Shown here: piece by piece, positions 35,690 through 48,075 of the stretch
Position numbering within the stretch: position 1 is the first letter of the stretch
How the letters are laid out: each line of letters begins with the position of its first letter
NCBI GenBank assembly: GCA_963513935.1
Contig: OY740768.1
Coordinates: 21,885,177 to 21,949,176 of the forward strand
DNA length: 64,000 nt
Direction of reading: 5' to 3'
DNA from: Aphrophora alni
Lineage: Eukaryota; Arthropoda; Insecta; Hemiptera; Aphrophoridae
Notes under the pieces: generated by a model
Seen by the model: only the letters and a program-made list of their open reading frames with translations
Databases searched by the model: none
What the model was told of the DNA's origin: nothing
Translations under genes and position numbers: made by a program

Positions 35690-35880
35690 TATAGTTATAA
35701 GAAAGAAGTCATAGACAAATTATAGAAAGAGCCGAGGTACCACTTTAGAATACCAACTAGTAATGCAAAAAATGTATAGAAAAAAGGAAAAAGTGAGGTG
35801 TATTGTACTGTGAATCTAATGAAAATCTTCTGCAACTTAGAGAAGAGTGTAATTACATATAAATACTAGTTATTAAGAGC
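35690..35880 (-). repeat. Dispersed repeat family B, copy B3 (inverted fragment)
   Basis: Reverse complement of the B core: 'gtgaatctaatgaaaatctt' and 'agagaagagtgtaattacat' mirror the 'tgttattacactcttctct' and 'gactttcattagattca' words of B1 and B2. Confidence 0.6.
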
Positions 35881-36239
35881 TAGATTATAACTTCTAATCA
35901 TCTGGTGAACATTCTAACATGTCAATCGAAGAAAGTTACAGCACTTATATTTAGAAATTATCTACAGCGTTCAGGCTTTAGAGAGTTTCTACAGTTAATG
36001 TTATTATTTACAATGTTTAAAATTTGATGTATTTGTCATCTCAATTACTTAAATCATTTCAAATTATTATACTTTGGTTCCGTTTTTTGAGGATAGAATT
36101 TGTTTTCTACCCATTCTCAATATGTATACCAGCTCATACTCTACTACAAATCATCAACTGAAATAAAGACGTACATATTATAATAAGACATTATTAAAGT
36201 AAAAACATCAACTATGTGCTTTTAAAAACATATTTTTAA
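35881..36239. other. No gene recognised
   Basis: AT-rich. A 'tatgtataccagctc' word near 36124 faintly recalls the family-B tail. Confidence 0.35.
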
Positions 36240-37150
36240 TTATGAGATATTTTATTACTTCTACAAGTGAAAAAAGGTTGGTCTTTCTATTTTATTCAAA
36301 AAAATTTCTATTTTCACATGTGTTATGTGTGTAATCTACAATCTACATGCAATAGGTTAAGAACTCCTTATTATTTCCTCATTGAAAATAATATAATACA
36401 CTTATTATTCGTTATTGATAAAATTGCTCTTATCATATTATCAATAACAAAACCGTAGCAGTGAGATGATTCCGTGCTGACTAGATAAGAGTTATTTTCC
36501 TACATTTAGAAATAGCCTATAACCTATAGAAATAGTCTATACCTGGACTATTATTTTTTGTTTATTTTAAAAATTTTTTGATATGAAATGATACTAAGCA
36601 TAAAGAGGTAATGAACGAACACCGTGTTAATTCTAAAAGAAAAACTTACATAAAACATTTCATTAAGTGTATATACTCGTATATTTATGAATTAATAATA
36701 TATACATAAAATATACAGCTAAAAGTGAGTAAAGTCATTGCTGCTTAGGTAAGGAGTTCCCTTCTGAACTGCAGTAATAGATTACTACCAGGTGAGTCTG
36801 CGATTGAAAATAAGAGTCATTACATATTCTATAAGGATTGATTTTGTAGAGTGTGTGGGTTATTAATAATGAAGAGTAACTTTCGTCAGAGGGAAGGGTA
36901 GTACGATAGGAATCTTGCCAAGTACCCTTACGTTAATTCAAACCAGTCGTATTTCTGAATTCAAAGAATGGAATACATTGTCTTCTTGAAGAGATGAATG
37001 GGGGAGTGGTGTGGCAGAGACTAAACCATGAAGATGTACAATAGCTTAACACGTTGCCAGCTAGAAGGATTATTGGTATTTCTTTAGTAATATTACATAA
37101 TATTACATTCTTTGAAAGTAATTCGTGACGAATAGCTTACAAACATTTAA
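36240..37150 (+). repeat. Dispersed repeat family A, copy A6, left part
   Basis: Carries the head ('ttcctcattgaaaataata', 'aataacaaaaccgtagca'), 'agcataaagaggtaatgaac', 'agctaaaagtgag', 'taatgaagagtaactttcgt' and 'gcttaacacgttgcca'. It stops at 'gcttacaaacatt' + TTAA, where a second element has inserted, and resumes at 37947. Confidence 0.75.
37147..37150. repeat. Left TTAA target duplication
   Basis: TTAA directly before the CCCTTAACTACTATA end; matched by TTAA at 37947-37950. Confidence 0.75.
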
Positions 37151-37946
37151 CCCTTAACTACTATACTGACGTCTCACAGACGGTGCCAATTTTTACGTTC
37201 AATTCTCTCCCCCTCCCCCATCCCTTAGGAACCGGTCCGGCCGTTTACCTCTAAGTTGAGTCAACGTCTTTGACCAGAGAAAGTTGGTCCACTCTACTCA
37301 TCTTTGTTTGTTCGTTATAGTGAATTTCCGTCTGACACAGACTTGGTTTAGTAGTTAGGTTATTTTGCACTTGTATTGGTGACGTCTGGTTGACGTGGTA
37401 TAGTAAACCGTATATCCATGCCAGACTAGAAACCCTCTTATAACTAAATTTTAATAATTCTATTAGTTTACTGTTTAATTTATAAAAAGTAAAATAATTT
37501 TTGTTCATAATTTAAATGTATTACTACTTACTCTCTCTATTTCTGGTGAACAAAACAACAAAAAATAGATAAATATATATATATATTTTTTTGTTCATAA
37601 TGAACAAGACCAAAGCCAAAAGCGTTCATATTCACTATAAAACTTATCTTCCTCAATGTAAAAATATTTTAGCTTTATATATTACAACCTTTATAATTTC
37701 AAATTAAAATTAAAAAATCCAAACCAATATTTTGTAACTTTTTTTTAAATATCGGGTAGTGATGGGCAATTTTTAATCAAAACGAAACAGTTTTGATTTT
37801 TTTTTGTTTTCATATTACCATTTAACTAAAATAAAGTAAAAAACCTTTTTACAAAAAACTTAAACTTAAAAAAAAAATCAAAAAATGACGTCTGACAGGC
37901 GTTGTATAGTATTTAAGTGAGTATTTGAGCATATAGTAGTTAAGGA
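37151..37946. mobile_element. TTAA-flanked element inserted in A6 (piggyBac-type, non-autonomous)
   Basis: The left end CCCTTAACTACTATA and the right end TATAGTAGTTAAGGA are near-perfect inverted repeats, flanked by TTAA on both sides. Subterminal GACGTCT...ACAGACG-like motifs occur inside both ends and again near 37328 and 37381. If the 796 bp plus one TTAA are removed, the flanks rejoin into a sequence colinear with the uninterrupted copy A2 around 10112-10145, so A2 is a paralogous empty site. TTAA duplication with a CCC-type end is characteristic of piggyBac-superfamily elements; that class assignment is inference. The only sizeable frame (minus, 37251-37508, 85 codons) does not look like a transposase, so the copy is non-autonomous. 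Confidence 0.8.
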
Positions 37947-37950
37947 TTAA
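37947..37950. repeat. Right TTAA target duplication
   Basis: TTAA directly after the inverted right end of the inserted element. Confidence 0.75.
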
Positions 37951-38400
37951 GCAAACACTCTACCAATATATTACCTGTAAATTATATATCAGGTATTTTA
38001 AAAATAAACATAAAAATACATTTTAATATTTTCACTCACTTTTATACACATAAATCATCCACGTTTACTTCTAACTGTTATTTTTGTAACAATAATGAAT
38101 AAATATGATTTACCAAATCACTGCAAACAAAATTTATCACCCAATCTTATGTTTTAGGTTTATGTTGCACTAAATCTCAACGTCAAATCACCTTCTTGAT
38201 ACTGAAAATAAAGTCAATTATTTGTCGTTACAGCGACATTACGTCATAGCCATGTGTCATAACAATACGTCGATTACGTTTACTGCCTATTTATTGTCCT
38301 AAGGTTTTATGTGGCCCATTCCATTCTGTAATTCTAAATCGTAATATAAAGACTTCCTCATATACTTTTAGATATATCTGTAGTTCTAAAATAAAATCAT
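37947..38400 (+). repeat. Dispersed repeat family A, copy A6, right part
   Basis: Continues the family after the insertion: 'tttaaaaataaac', 'gcactaaatctcaacgtcaa', 'gataytgaaaataaagtc', 'gtcatagccatgtgtcat' and 'tactgcctatttattgtcct', matching the tails of A2 and A5. Confidence 0.75.
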
Positions 38401-38649
38401 TTTAATGGTACAAAAACATTGAACAAATTTTCTCTTCGCGCATTCCCAAAACGAAATAAAAACAAACCAAAATAAATTGGCACCAAAAATGTGAGTTCGA
38501 TAGTTGTTAATCAGAAAGTATAAATGAACAATCGACGACTCTTTTTGAATGTGATTTATCTATTTAAATACTGTCGTAACTATCTTGTGACAAACACATT
38601 CTCACAGTAAATCATATTTGATTAAAATCGAGCTTTAATGAAAGTGGTC
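38401..38649. other. No gene recognised
   Basis: AT-rich spacer. Confidence 0.35.
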
Positions 38650-38930
38650 AAGGTACCAATGGGTTTTGCCGATTAGGTCTGTAACGTAACGTATATTTTT
38701 ACTTGTATATATTCAAAGTTTTGGGTAACAATACTTCATATTACACTAAAATTAATTGAAATCTGTAGAACCGAATATGAGAAATTACATCTTTTATAAT
38801 TAGCTGCACTGCCAAGTATCTGATTTTTCCCCCGATAATTCACGAACTGAAATTTTGTGAGAGTTAGGTAAGAAAAATATTTTGATTTGGTCCATAGAGG
38901 TTATACTTGAGAAAATTGGGTTTAATTTAA
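38650..38930 (+). repeat. Dispersed repeat fragment M2
   Basis: 'cgataattcacgaactgaaa', 'ttttgtgagagttaggta' and 'ggtccatagaggttatactt' align with M1 (3420-3510) and the left part of C3. Confidence 0.45.
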
Positions 38931-39380
38931 TGGGATCTAAAACACAAATTTTATGTAAAATTGGTGTCTTTCATATATACCTAAACATGATATTACAATT
39001 TTCCCTTGTTTATGCCCTGTTTTCAGTTTAACTAAGTTTCGCTATAGTTTATAAGAATGTAGTCACTAGTTTGGTATTTAGTATTTTAGACTTAAGTAGT
39101 TATTCAGTAAAGGTGCGTTTAACAACGGCCCCTATAACTTCAACTTACAATAAGCCCAATTGAAGAATGACAACTAATAATTAATTATTTTGCTAATTAC
39201 TCTTGTCTTGTTAGTACATGTACTGTCCTAGGGCTTGTAAACTGTCACTCAACAACTTGTATGGACAAACAATATTCCACTAAGTGTTTTAAAATAGTCA
39301 ATCGCTTCCGATACTAGTAGAATCAATTACCATAAATCTGAATTTATTGCTTAGCTTTCAGATTTGTTTGCAAAGTTACA
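38931..39380 (+). repeat. Dispersed repeat family L, copy L2
   Basis: Partner of L1. 'gggcttgtaaactgtcactc', 'gtttaacaacggcc' and 'ctcttgtcttgttagta' are in the same order. It follows M2 directly, as L1 follows E2. Confidence 0.7.
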
Positions 39381-40889
39381 TAATATAGTTATGCTAAGTT
39401 ACTTTAAAACATAGAATATAACTTATACTTTTTTTAAATAAATATAAAGGATACAAATATATTCCTATATATTAAATTTTATATAAATAATAATTATTGT
39501 TGAATAATTTATTTGGTTACAGCAGCTATCCTACCAAAAACACGTCTTTATAAATAACTATGTTTCATTATAGTTGTATTATAATTCATAATAACAAGAA
39601 TTATAGTGTTTTTTTGAAAAGTATTGGCCAATATATGTTAAAAATAAAGAAGATATTTAAATGATAAACTAAAAATTTAATAAATAATAATAACTACGGA
39701 CCTTATATACAGATAATAAGGTGAGATTTAAAAGATAAATAAATATCTCTAGCCATTTTCTGAGCCAAAATGTGTCCGATCATATTTAGTTTATTTGCAA
39801 AGAAGAAGAAATTCAGATGCTTGAGTCCATTTATCAAGTAATTTTAAAACTTTTATTTTGACACATATTTTAATTCCGGATAGATTACCACATACAGATG
39901 GCCTCCAAAAACAAAATTACGGCATTAAGAAATATATTTTAAAATATTTGAACAACAAGAATTGTTTATTATATATGTCTGTTTGAGTAGAATGCACAAA
40001 GCATTTGATATATAAATGATATACAATTTATTTATGTATTGCAAGAATACTATATAGGAATTTTTGTTGAAATGATAACTGATATAATTTATTGTTATTA
40101 TTTGTTTTTTTATATGGGTAAGAGAAAAGTTAGTGCAATGTTTTTAAACAGGTTATATCCGATTCAGACATTCTCCAAAATGATATTTTCAACAAAAAAA
40201 ATCTCATTAATAATATCATTGAATCCCATAACTTTATCAAAATGTGATAACCTCTCTACGTATTTGAGCAATGCTTGATGAATTAGCCCTTACATTCTAC
40301 AAACCATCCCCTCTCCCTATCTAAACGAAGTTCATTCTATGGAATAATATGGATAAACAGGACAATAAATAAGAAGGGAGATAAACGTTTAATAAATTCA
40401 TGATTTTACTTTTACTTAATTACACTCATAAAATATCTCTTCCAATTTAACCCGGGTTTCAAGCCTCGTTTGCTTTGTGTATTTAAATTAAACAACAACT
40501 GTAAATCATTAAAAGCTTAATCCTGTCGCAGTTAACACCCTTTCTTTTGTTTGTGATTATATTTGATGAACTGTGTTTTGTCTACGAATTAGTTTCATTG
40601 CCTGCAACCAAGTTGCAATTACTATTAATCTTTTCAAGCAACGGAACTTTAAATGAATAATTTTGAATTTCTTAGAAACCTTATCTATAAGTATTTAGGA
40701 GTTGAAAAAAATATTTGTTTAAACTACAATAATTCCAGGCACAATAAATTCTTTTCTTTGGTAATTTATTTCAAAATGGGTTTTGAACTAAAGTATGTAG
40801 ACCCATACACTGAAATACAGTAAGTTTAAAATAATATTTTTAAATTAAAGTTACAAAATACAATCATTTAAAAGACATTAATCATCGTG
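39381..40889. other. No gene recognised
   Basis: AT-rich. A 79-codon frame (40039-40278) has no recognised domain. Confidence 0.4.
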
Positions 40890-42090
40890 TTTCGCTGTTT
40901 ATACTGTAAATTTGTTTCAGAAGAATGTGAAATTATTGATAAGTTTCAAAAAACAGGAAATGTTATTTGTGACTTTCTGTCCGTCGTCGTTGTCGTTATC
41001 GTCTGCATGTAAGTACGATAGCGGCCTCAAAATTAAAATGGGAATTTTAAATGTGGTAGAGTGGCTTAAAGTTTGCTATTGCATATTGGAAAAATGGGAT
41101 TTAAAATGTCAAAATGCATTTTAAACCGTTTAATTTTAACATTACGTGTATAATTCAACTTCTAACAAAGTAATTCAGATACAAATATTTAGATTTAAAT
41201 TACGCGTGTAATAATATCAACCCCATATCTGAACGTTTAAAATAACGACGTTCTTACCAAAAGTGTAATTTCAATCCCTACACTCTGAAGAAAATGTGAT
41301 GTTATATAATTACGATTTACGATATGGCAGAATCGTCGGTAGAATCGCAGATAATAGCGGCTCTTTCAAAACTTGGAAGCATTCAGTAGTACCAAGCCAC
41401 CGACACGCTAGTGAAAGCTTTTTCATATATACACATCTTCAATGACAGTGCCGAGACACTGACACAAGTTAGCGAGTGAAAACTATTAAATATAGGGATA
41501 TACACATCTACGGTACTCACTAGTGCCTATTTGACATCAAGTACTTAGTAACATATACAATTACGAGGTTCAATTAACCTACGCAACATCTGTTAAAAAA
41601 AACTTAACCTATAACGAAGAACCCTTGATCTATTAATACAATATAACATTTCACACAAGAAACAAAAAACAAATTTTGGTCGTTACATTTATAGATATTA
41701 TTGTGATGGTGGTTACGTACCACGATGGTGTCCATTCATAATTTTTTAAATCTTGAATAAAATTATAAAACTTTAAAAACATTGCGAAAGACGACAAGAT
41801 AAAGTTTTTAGCTAATTTTTACTTTTATGGGATAATATAGGAAAGTAAATGAAATTTATTACACTATTTTAATAACTCGTTGCATATTCTTAATTAGTCA
41901 GACCACTGATCCAAATGATGCCGTTTTTTTTTTTTTTTTAAATAAAGTATTAATGAGAGTTGTATTTTTAAGATACCCTAAAATGTAATTTATATTCTTT
42001 ATATTTAACGATTGAAAATATCAAAATAATTACTACATAACAAAGGAAACGCCAATATTTTAACTAATGAAAGGATTCAATCACGTTACA
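40890..42090 (+). repeat. Dispersed repeat family H, copy H2
   Basis: The left part shares gtccgtcgtcgttgt with H1; 'cacaagttagcgagtg' (41463-41478) parallels H1. The right part (41520-42090) aligns with 54700-55200: 'catatacaattacgag', 'ttacgtaccacgatggt' and 'ataacaaaggaaacgccaat'. The 70-codon frame at 40912-41124 is not conserved. Confidence 0.5.
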
Positions 42091-42138
42091 GCTTTTTGTT
42101 GTATGTATTAGAATCAATGAAGATATTAACACTGTGTC

Positions 42139-42250
42139 TAAATTATTTTCATTTATTTCTTATACTTGATATAGTTATACTTTAATATTAATACGTCTAG
42201 ATTATTTTTTATACTCGATACAGTTGTACTTTAATAATAATAGTCTAGAT
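42139..42250. repeat. Two-unit tandem repeat, about 50-60 bp
   Basis: 'ttatacttgatatagttatactttaatatt' and 'ttatactcgatacagttgtactttaataat' follow one another, each unit closing on a tctaga-type word. Confidence 0.6.
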
Positions 42251-42258
42251 ATATATAT

Positions 42259-42268
42259 AATATCATCG

Positions 42269-42322
<54 letters not shown>

Positions 42323-42332
42323 CGATGATATT
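42259..42332. repeat. Perfect 74-bp palindrome with (TA)n core
   Basis: AATATCATCGTATTAA (42259-42274) is followed by an uninterrupted TA run and then TTAATACGATGATATT (42317-42332). The two outer 16-mers are exact reverse complements and the core is self-complementary, so all 74 bp can form a cruciform. Confidence 0.9.
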
Positions 42333-43799
42333 TATCTTCCACATTTCAAGTATTTACCGAAAAATTTGTTTAGTTGCCGTCCGAGAATTCAATGAATCAA
42401 ATTAAAAATAAAATTCCTCAATCATCTTTATAATTGTTTAATTAACAACAATTTTTCATATCAATATATGTAATTAAAATGTTAAAATATTGCCAGTGGT
42501 GTGAATATCCTTGAGATGGAATTTATGGCATACATGCGTATATGAAACCTTTTCAGGAAATGATCAATTCAAGGAATTAAGAAGGTATGTAATAAATCCA
42601 AATTATTATCACGTATTTTGTTTTATTTATTTAATATTATTTTTATTTATTTTAAGTCTACCACTCATAGACACACTGGAGAACGAGGTAATGCTTAACT
42701 CTTACCGGCTGAAAATACACCTCAAGTTTATTCTAAATTTGGATTTGCAAAAAATAATATAGCGAAACATAAAATGTTTCCATTATTCTCTTCTTGAGGT
42801 ATTCAGCGATATAAACTTTTTTTTAAACATAATTTAAATGAACAATGTTTAAAATCTACCTAGTTACAAGTGGAACGGGTGTTTCTTGTTTGATCATGCT
42901 AGTCGGACTATAACACTTCAAATTCTAACTCACATGAAATGGAAAGGCAAGGAACGAGTTCAGTGTCAATCCGTGCATATTACACTCCGTACAAATGTTT
43001 CAACGCCAAAATTAAGATTATGAAATTAACTATAAATTTATGTTATTATTTCGAATAAATTTAACTATTCACCGAAAACCTCATGAATTTTATTTATGTA
43101 TACAATTTAATAAAATGGTAATATATGTTAAATACTTGAATAACTGAAAGATTCAATTAAAATTTTGTTTTATTGAATATTATGACCTACATAATATGTT
43201 TATTATACATATGAAACAACTTTTTCCTATTTTATAATATTAATAATTTCTGGTTTACTAAATATAATATATTATCATGAAATGTATGAATCAATATCAA
43301 TATAATTTATTTATAGCAAGGAATGGAAGAAACTGATTCTAATGTCAATCTTAGTTGCATTTGTAAATTAATCATCTAATTTATTTTGAAATAAAAAGAA
43401 AGAAAACTTAAAATATTTGACATGAATCTTGGAATACAGAAGAAATACTTTAGCAACAACTAAGTTATCTTTTATTCATCATATAGCATAATGTAAAGTA
43501 GAAAATATACTAAATTTTGATTGAAATATACAATAAATTCTTGTATGGCCTAATTATAATAAATAACAAAACCAATAAATTATATTGTAGGTTCTTATAG
43601 AATAGTTTTAGTTATTAAAATTTTCAATATATATTTCGATTTTATTAAATCGAATGTATAGTTTTTCTTTAATTTGAATTCGTTTAGGAATCAATTCATA
43701 AAGTATAGCGTAAAGTGTGTTTTAAAATTAACAAATATTATAACTGCAATATAGTAATCAAAATAAACAAACAATACATATAAAACTGTGTAACTGTTT
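42333..43799. other. No gene recognised
   Basis: AT-rich. An 83-codon frame (42511-42762) has no recognised domain. Confidence 0.4.
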
Positions 43800-44060
43800 A
43801 TAAGGATACATATTTTATTATCCTCAACATAATCATTATAAAATGTACTTTTTTAAAGGTTTTATAGATAAAGGAATGTATAATTTGCGAACAGTTAATT
43901 GTAAAACAGTTGGTGTGATTTGTTTAATTATACTGTCGTGAGACTTTAATTTACACATTTCGTAATTGTTTCTTTACACCTTAAATTGAAATGAATTAAA
44001 TTGAAATGTTATTTCCAAGTTCTAAAACTTTAAATTGCAAAACATAAACCCACCAGAGCG
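43800..44060 (+). repeat. Short repeat family K, copy K2
   Basis: 'gactttaatttacacatttcgtaattgtttct' and 'aactttaaattgcaaaacat' align with K1 at 8770-8850. Confidence 0.45.
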
Positions 44061-45479
44061 GTTTCCTTGTTAAGAAATACACTAAACAAATGAGTTTTGT
44101 AAAAGTTTAAACAGCCGTTTACTTCTTAATTTTATCATTTGGTAAAAAGTTAAAATTGGTAATTTAACAAAAATTAATTAAAATTTTTATGCATTGTAAT
44201 ATAGCCTATGGATCTTTGTTTCTAGTTTTGGTTTTTTGAAAAAGAAAGAAAAAAAAACTAAATTTAATATATTTTGAACTTGTAAGTGTAATTACAGTGA
44301 ACAATACAAAATACAGATTTCATTGTTTAAAATATGCATTTTGGATTCCACTTTAATTATGATTTGTATGTAAACTCTTTATTATTTTAAAAGAGTTTAC
44401 TACTCAATTCAAAATTTATCTATTTTTGTAATTTAAATTTTCAAAAACGATACAAAATTGTTCCATGCAACGGTTATTAAAACTTAAAACTCCCTTACCA
44501 CAATATGTAAATAAACTAACGTAGTAGGCTGAAATTAGTTCACAAAATCCTTTCAAGTATTTGCAGAAAACGTTAAGTCTAAATGATGAATTTCTCGTGT
44601 AATATGTGAAGATAGTATTATGATGATAAAATTTGTAATTCCTAATTTATTTATAGACATATCAATACATATAATTCTTAATCAAAAGTGGAATAATTTA
44701 ATAAATGAGTCCTGTTGCTACGTAAGTGGAATACCCGAATATGTGTAAATTTGCTGGTTGAATGGAAATCTTAAGTTAATTTTAAGATTCTGAGAATTTA
44801 TATTTTATCATTTGTAGCTATCAGCCAAAAAATTAATAATATGTAATTTTTCTTCTTATTAAAAAAAACTTTCGAGTGTACCCTGCTTCTCATAGAACGT
44901 TCTAGGTTCAATTAAACCGTTATAATAGATATAGACTTGGGAATTTGAATAAAACAAAATAGCATTTTTTTAAAATAAAATTGCTGGTAAATATGATCAT
45001 ACGTATAATAATATATCACATTGAAAAAATGACAGGATTGAATTAAGGTGTCACAAGTTACAGAGATGTCTTTGAAAATGTAAATTTTAAGAGATTATTT
45101 AAATTAAATTGAAAATGTAATATACTGAAAACAAATTTCGTTGAAGTTATAAAGGATGATCAGAAAATTTATTTGATTGTAACTAGTCGCGAGATAACGT
45201 TGTTTAAAAAACCTCCAATAAACTAAATAGTTTTTTAATATTAAGGAGATATACTAACAGATGACGCCCATCATAGACAAGGATTTATATCATTCACAAT
45301 CATAAAATAATTCGTGAACGAAGAGTTGTTTTGATAAACATTTTAGTACAGTTAAATATTGGGAGATAATACATCAGATAAAGATAACTGGAATGAAAAA
45401 AGAAGATTTATTAAAAACCATTTAAATAGGGAGATTTTAAGACTATCAAGAAAAGTATGTTCAAATTGTAGGTAAATTC
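44061..45479. other. No gene recognised
   Basis: AT-rich, no frames of note. Confidence 0.4.
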
Positions 45480-45780
45480 GGTCGGATGATGTGGTGTAAT
45501 TATTTTTTTCGATAGACTTAATCTTATTTTCTTGTAGTTGAATGTAAGTTATAATGTAAACCTCGATATCTAGAGCTTTCGTGTAATTACCCTCTTCTAT
45601 TTGTTACGGAAGACTTTCACTAGATCGAGTGAAGGTTAAACCTCACTCTCTAGCTTTGTCCTTCTTTTGCACGTCTAGTTTTTAGTGTTAACTCAGCTCT
45701 TTCTTTCTTTTAAATGTGTTATCTTGTCTTTGTACACACATCTAATAACCTTCATTGATAATTTTAAAATATGTTCTTTT
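45480..45780 (+). repeat. Dispersed repeat family B, copy B4 (core only)
   Basis: 'gttgaatgtaagttataatg', 'taaacctcgatatctag', 'gaagactttcactagatcga' and a T/C-rich tail ending 'acatctaataacc' follow the B1/B2 core order. Confidence 0.6.
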
Positions 45781-47229
45781 TTTATAAAAAAATATGATAT
45801 TTTATTTGGTTCAAACGAAAGGTAGCAAAGTTATTTATCTTCAAAAATTCTAAAAATTCACATTATTCATGTTCAATAAAGGTGATACCTATATTGAAAC
45901 AATGAACGTTAGTGTTTGAGTCTAGCTTTTCAAAATCGATCTGAATTAATTGTAGCTTTTTTAAATAAAAAAAAAGTAAAATCTTTAATAGGTTTATTTG
46001 TCTAGTTATTGTTAATATAAATTAAATTTAAGATTTTGTAACTTGTACTGATAAAATGGCATAACAATTAAACACTATTATATGCAACTTGCAAGTTTTA
46101 CTTTTTAAGGCGGGTTTTAAAAGCTAAAGTGGTTATAAAATGTAGTAGCAATTCATTAAAGTAACGACCTATTAAATATCGAAAGTTAAATAGAACTTCA
46201 TAAGATTTAAACAATGTAGTTGAAGCAACATTAAGATTAGTCCACAGACTTAAATGAGATCATCTACCATAGATAGTTATCTACCATAGGCATTGAACGT
46301 TGTGGAATAGATATTGAAACAAACAATAAAAAACGTTGGAATTCGTTTATCCCTAACGGCGACCTTTCAAGGATGGTTATATTAAATTTGTATTTAGGAT
46401 TCATCTGTGATTGGATTTTAAGATAGACAGTATTGTTTACATTTGATAATTGATATATTATTTAAATACGCTTTAAAAAAATGTAAACAATCGGAGTTCG
46501 TAAGGGTGAGGTGTGGAGGGAATATTAATTTAATAATACAACTTTTTTTAAAGAGCTTATGAAAACAAGTTAATGACAAACTATTTTCAATATGAGCCCC
46601 AATAAGAAGCATTATAACAAAAATAAAATGTTTACAATCATCTTTCTATGGCTGGAGCAGGGATCAAAAAACAAATTAGGTTTGTCAATAGTTATTTTAA
46701 AATGAGGTATCTAATTCCAACCATCTAATTGAAAATATTCTGTAGTACCCAAAACGGTTCCAAGTGTCAATCACAAAAGCCTCCCATTCAATTTAGAGAC
46801 AAAATAATATCTCAATTCTACTAAATGATAAATTGAACTTTTCTGCCAATCTAATAAACGAAACGCTTAATTCACTGAGCAAGTAAACCATTCAGTTAAC
46901 TGAACCAGACCGTAGGATATGGGCGGATTCAGGAATAAATTACTTAATTATTGTGAATAAAGTGGTGCACTTAATAACTCTTATTATATTATATAATATG
47001 TTTAAGTATTAGTGTACTTGCATTATTAGTTTTATGTTTGTGACAATGTGCAAAGGGTGAAGATATCTCTTGGAGATGAAACGGCAGTAGCTACGTGTCA
47101 TTAATTAGGATTGTTATAGACACTGCATAAAAGTAAACTGTATTTAATATATTAAAATATATACTCAAAGATAGTTTTAAAACACAATAAGTGGCGAGCT
47201 CGAAATGATAAAATAATTGAAGCCTACAT
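45781..47229. other. No gene recognised
   Basis: AT-rich. A 64-codon minus frame (46418-46612) has no recognised domain. Confidence 0.4.
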
Positions 47230-48075
47230 AAAGGGTTCGTTCAAAACTACAGAAATACCAATAAAAAACTGGACGAGAAGTCTGTGGTTAGAAACAATAG
47301 TCTCTACACATTTAAAAGTGTTGCTTTTATAGAGTGAATACCACTAATTAAGGGAAGCTTTTGTCACAGTGGAGCGTAATGGAATAGGGAATGTTGTCAA
47401 GAACCCTACTTATTTATGCAAAGCATACAGCCGTATTCTTGAAGTCATTGACAAGGATGAAACATTGTCTTCTTGAGGGGAAGACTAATTTTGGCAGAGA
47501 CTAAAGTATGAAGACTTGTGATGTAGTTTGTCACGATGCCAACAAGAAGGGTGGATGTTTTTGTTTACTCACATTTTATGACTCTAACATTTCAGTACTT
47601 CAAATATAAATATGGCGTCAGTTAACATAAACACTTTCTTCATTTGATTAATCTTAGATTACTAAAATATGTGGAAACGTAGATTAAAATATTAACACAT
47701 ACTTTGATAGAAGTAAATTATTATTGTTTACTTTAAACAGGTAACCCATAACAATGCTAAACAACTTTTTCAAGTAATAAAATTTACTAATATATCACTC
47801 GTATTAGGTTTATGTTACTCTAAATATAAACCTCCAAATCGCATTTCATCACTGAAATATAGTAGATTATTGCTAGTCATTACATCGATATAATGTGTTG
47901 ATATATATGTGTTATGTCGAAATATCTTTTACTTTTATAACTTGTTCATTCCTGTTAAAATTATAAATTAATACACAACCCTTTCTCGGATGTAATTTCA
48001 AATCCTTATATAATGATTTCTCAAAGTAGTTTTTGATATTTCTGTCGACATAAATTACATTTTATAGTTAAGGTA
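47230..48075 (+). repeat. Dispersed repeat family A, copy A7
   Basis: Blocks in family order: 'agaaacaatagtctctacac', 'gtgttgcttttatagagtga', 'ggagcgtaatggaatagg', 'gaatgttgtcaaga', 'caaagcatacagccgtattc', 'gatgaaacattgtcttctt', then a tail with 'ctccaaatcgcatttcatca'. The head blocks are missing. Confidence 0.75.

Noticed and set aside
42511..42762. An 83-codon plus frame beginning near the 42.3-kb palindrome
   Set aside because: Low-complexity hydrophobic translation without motif; consistent with AT-rich chance.
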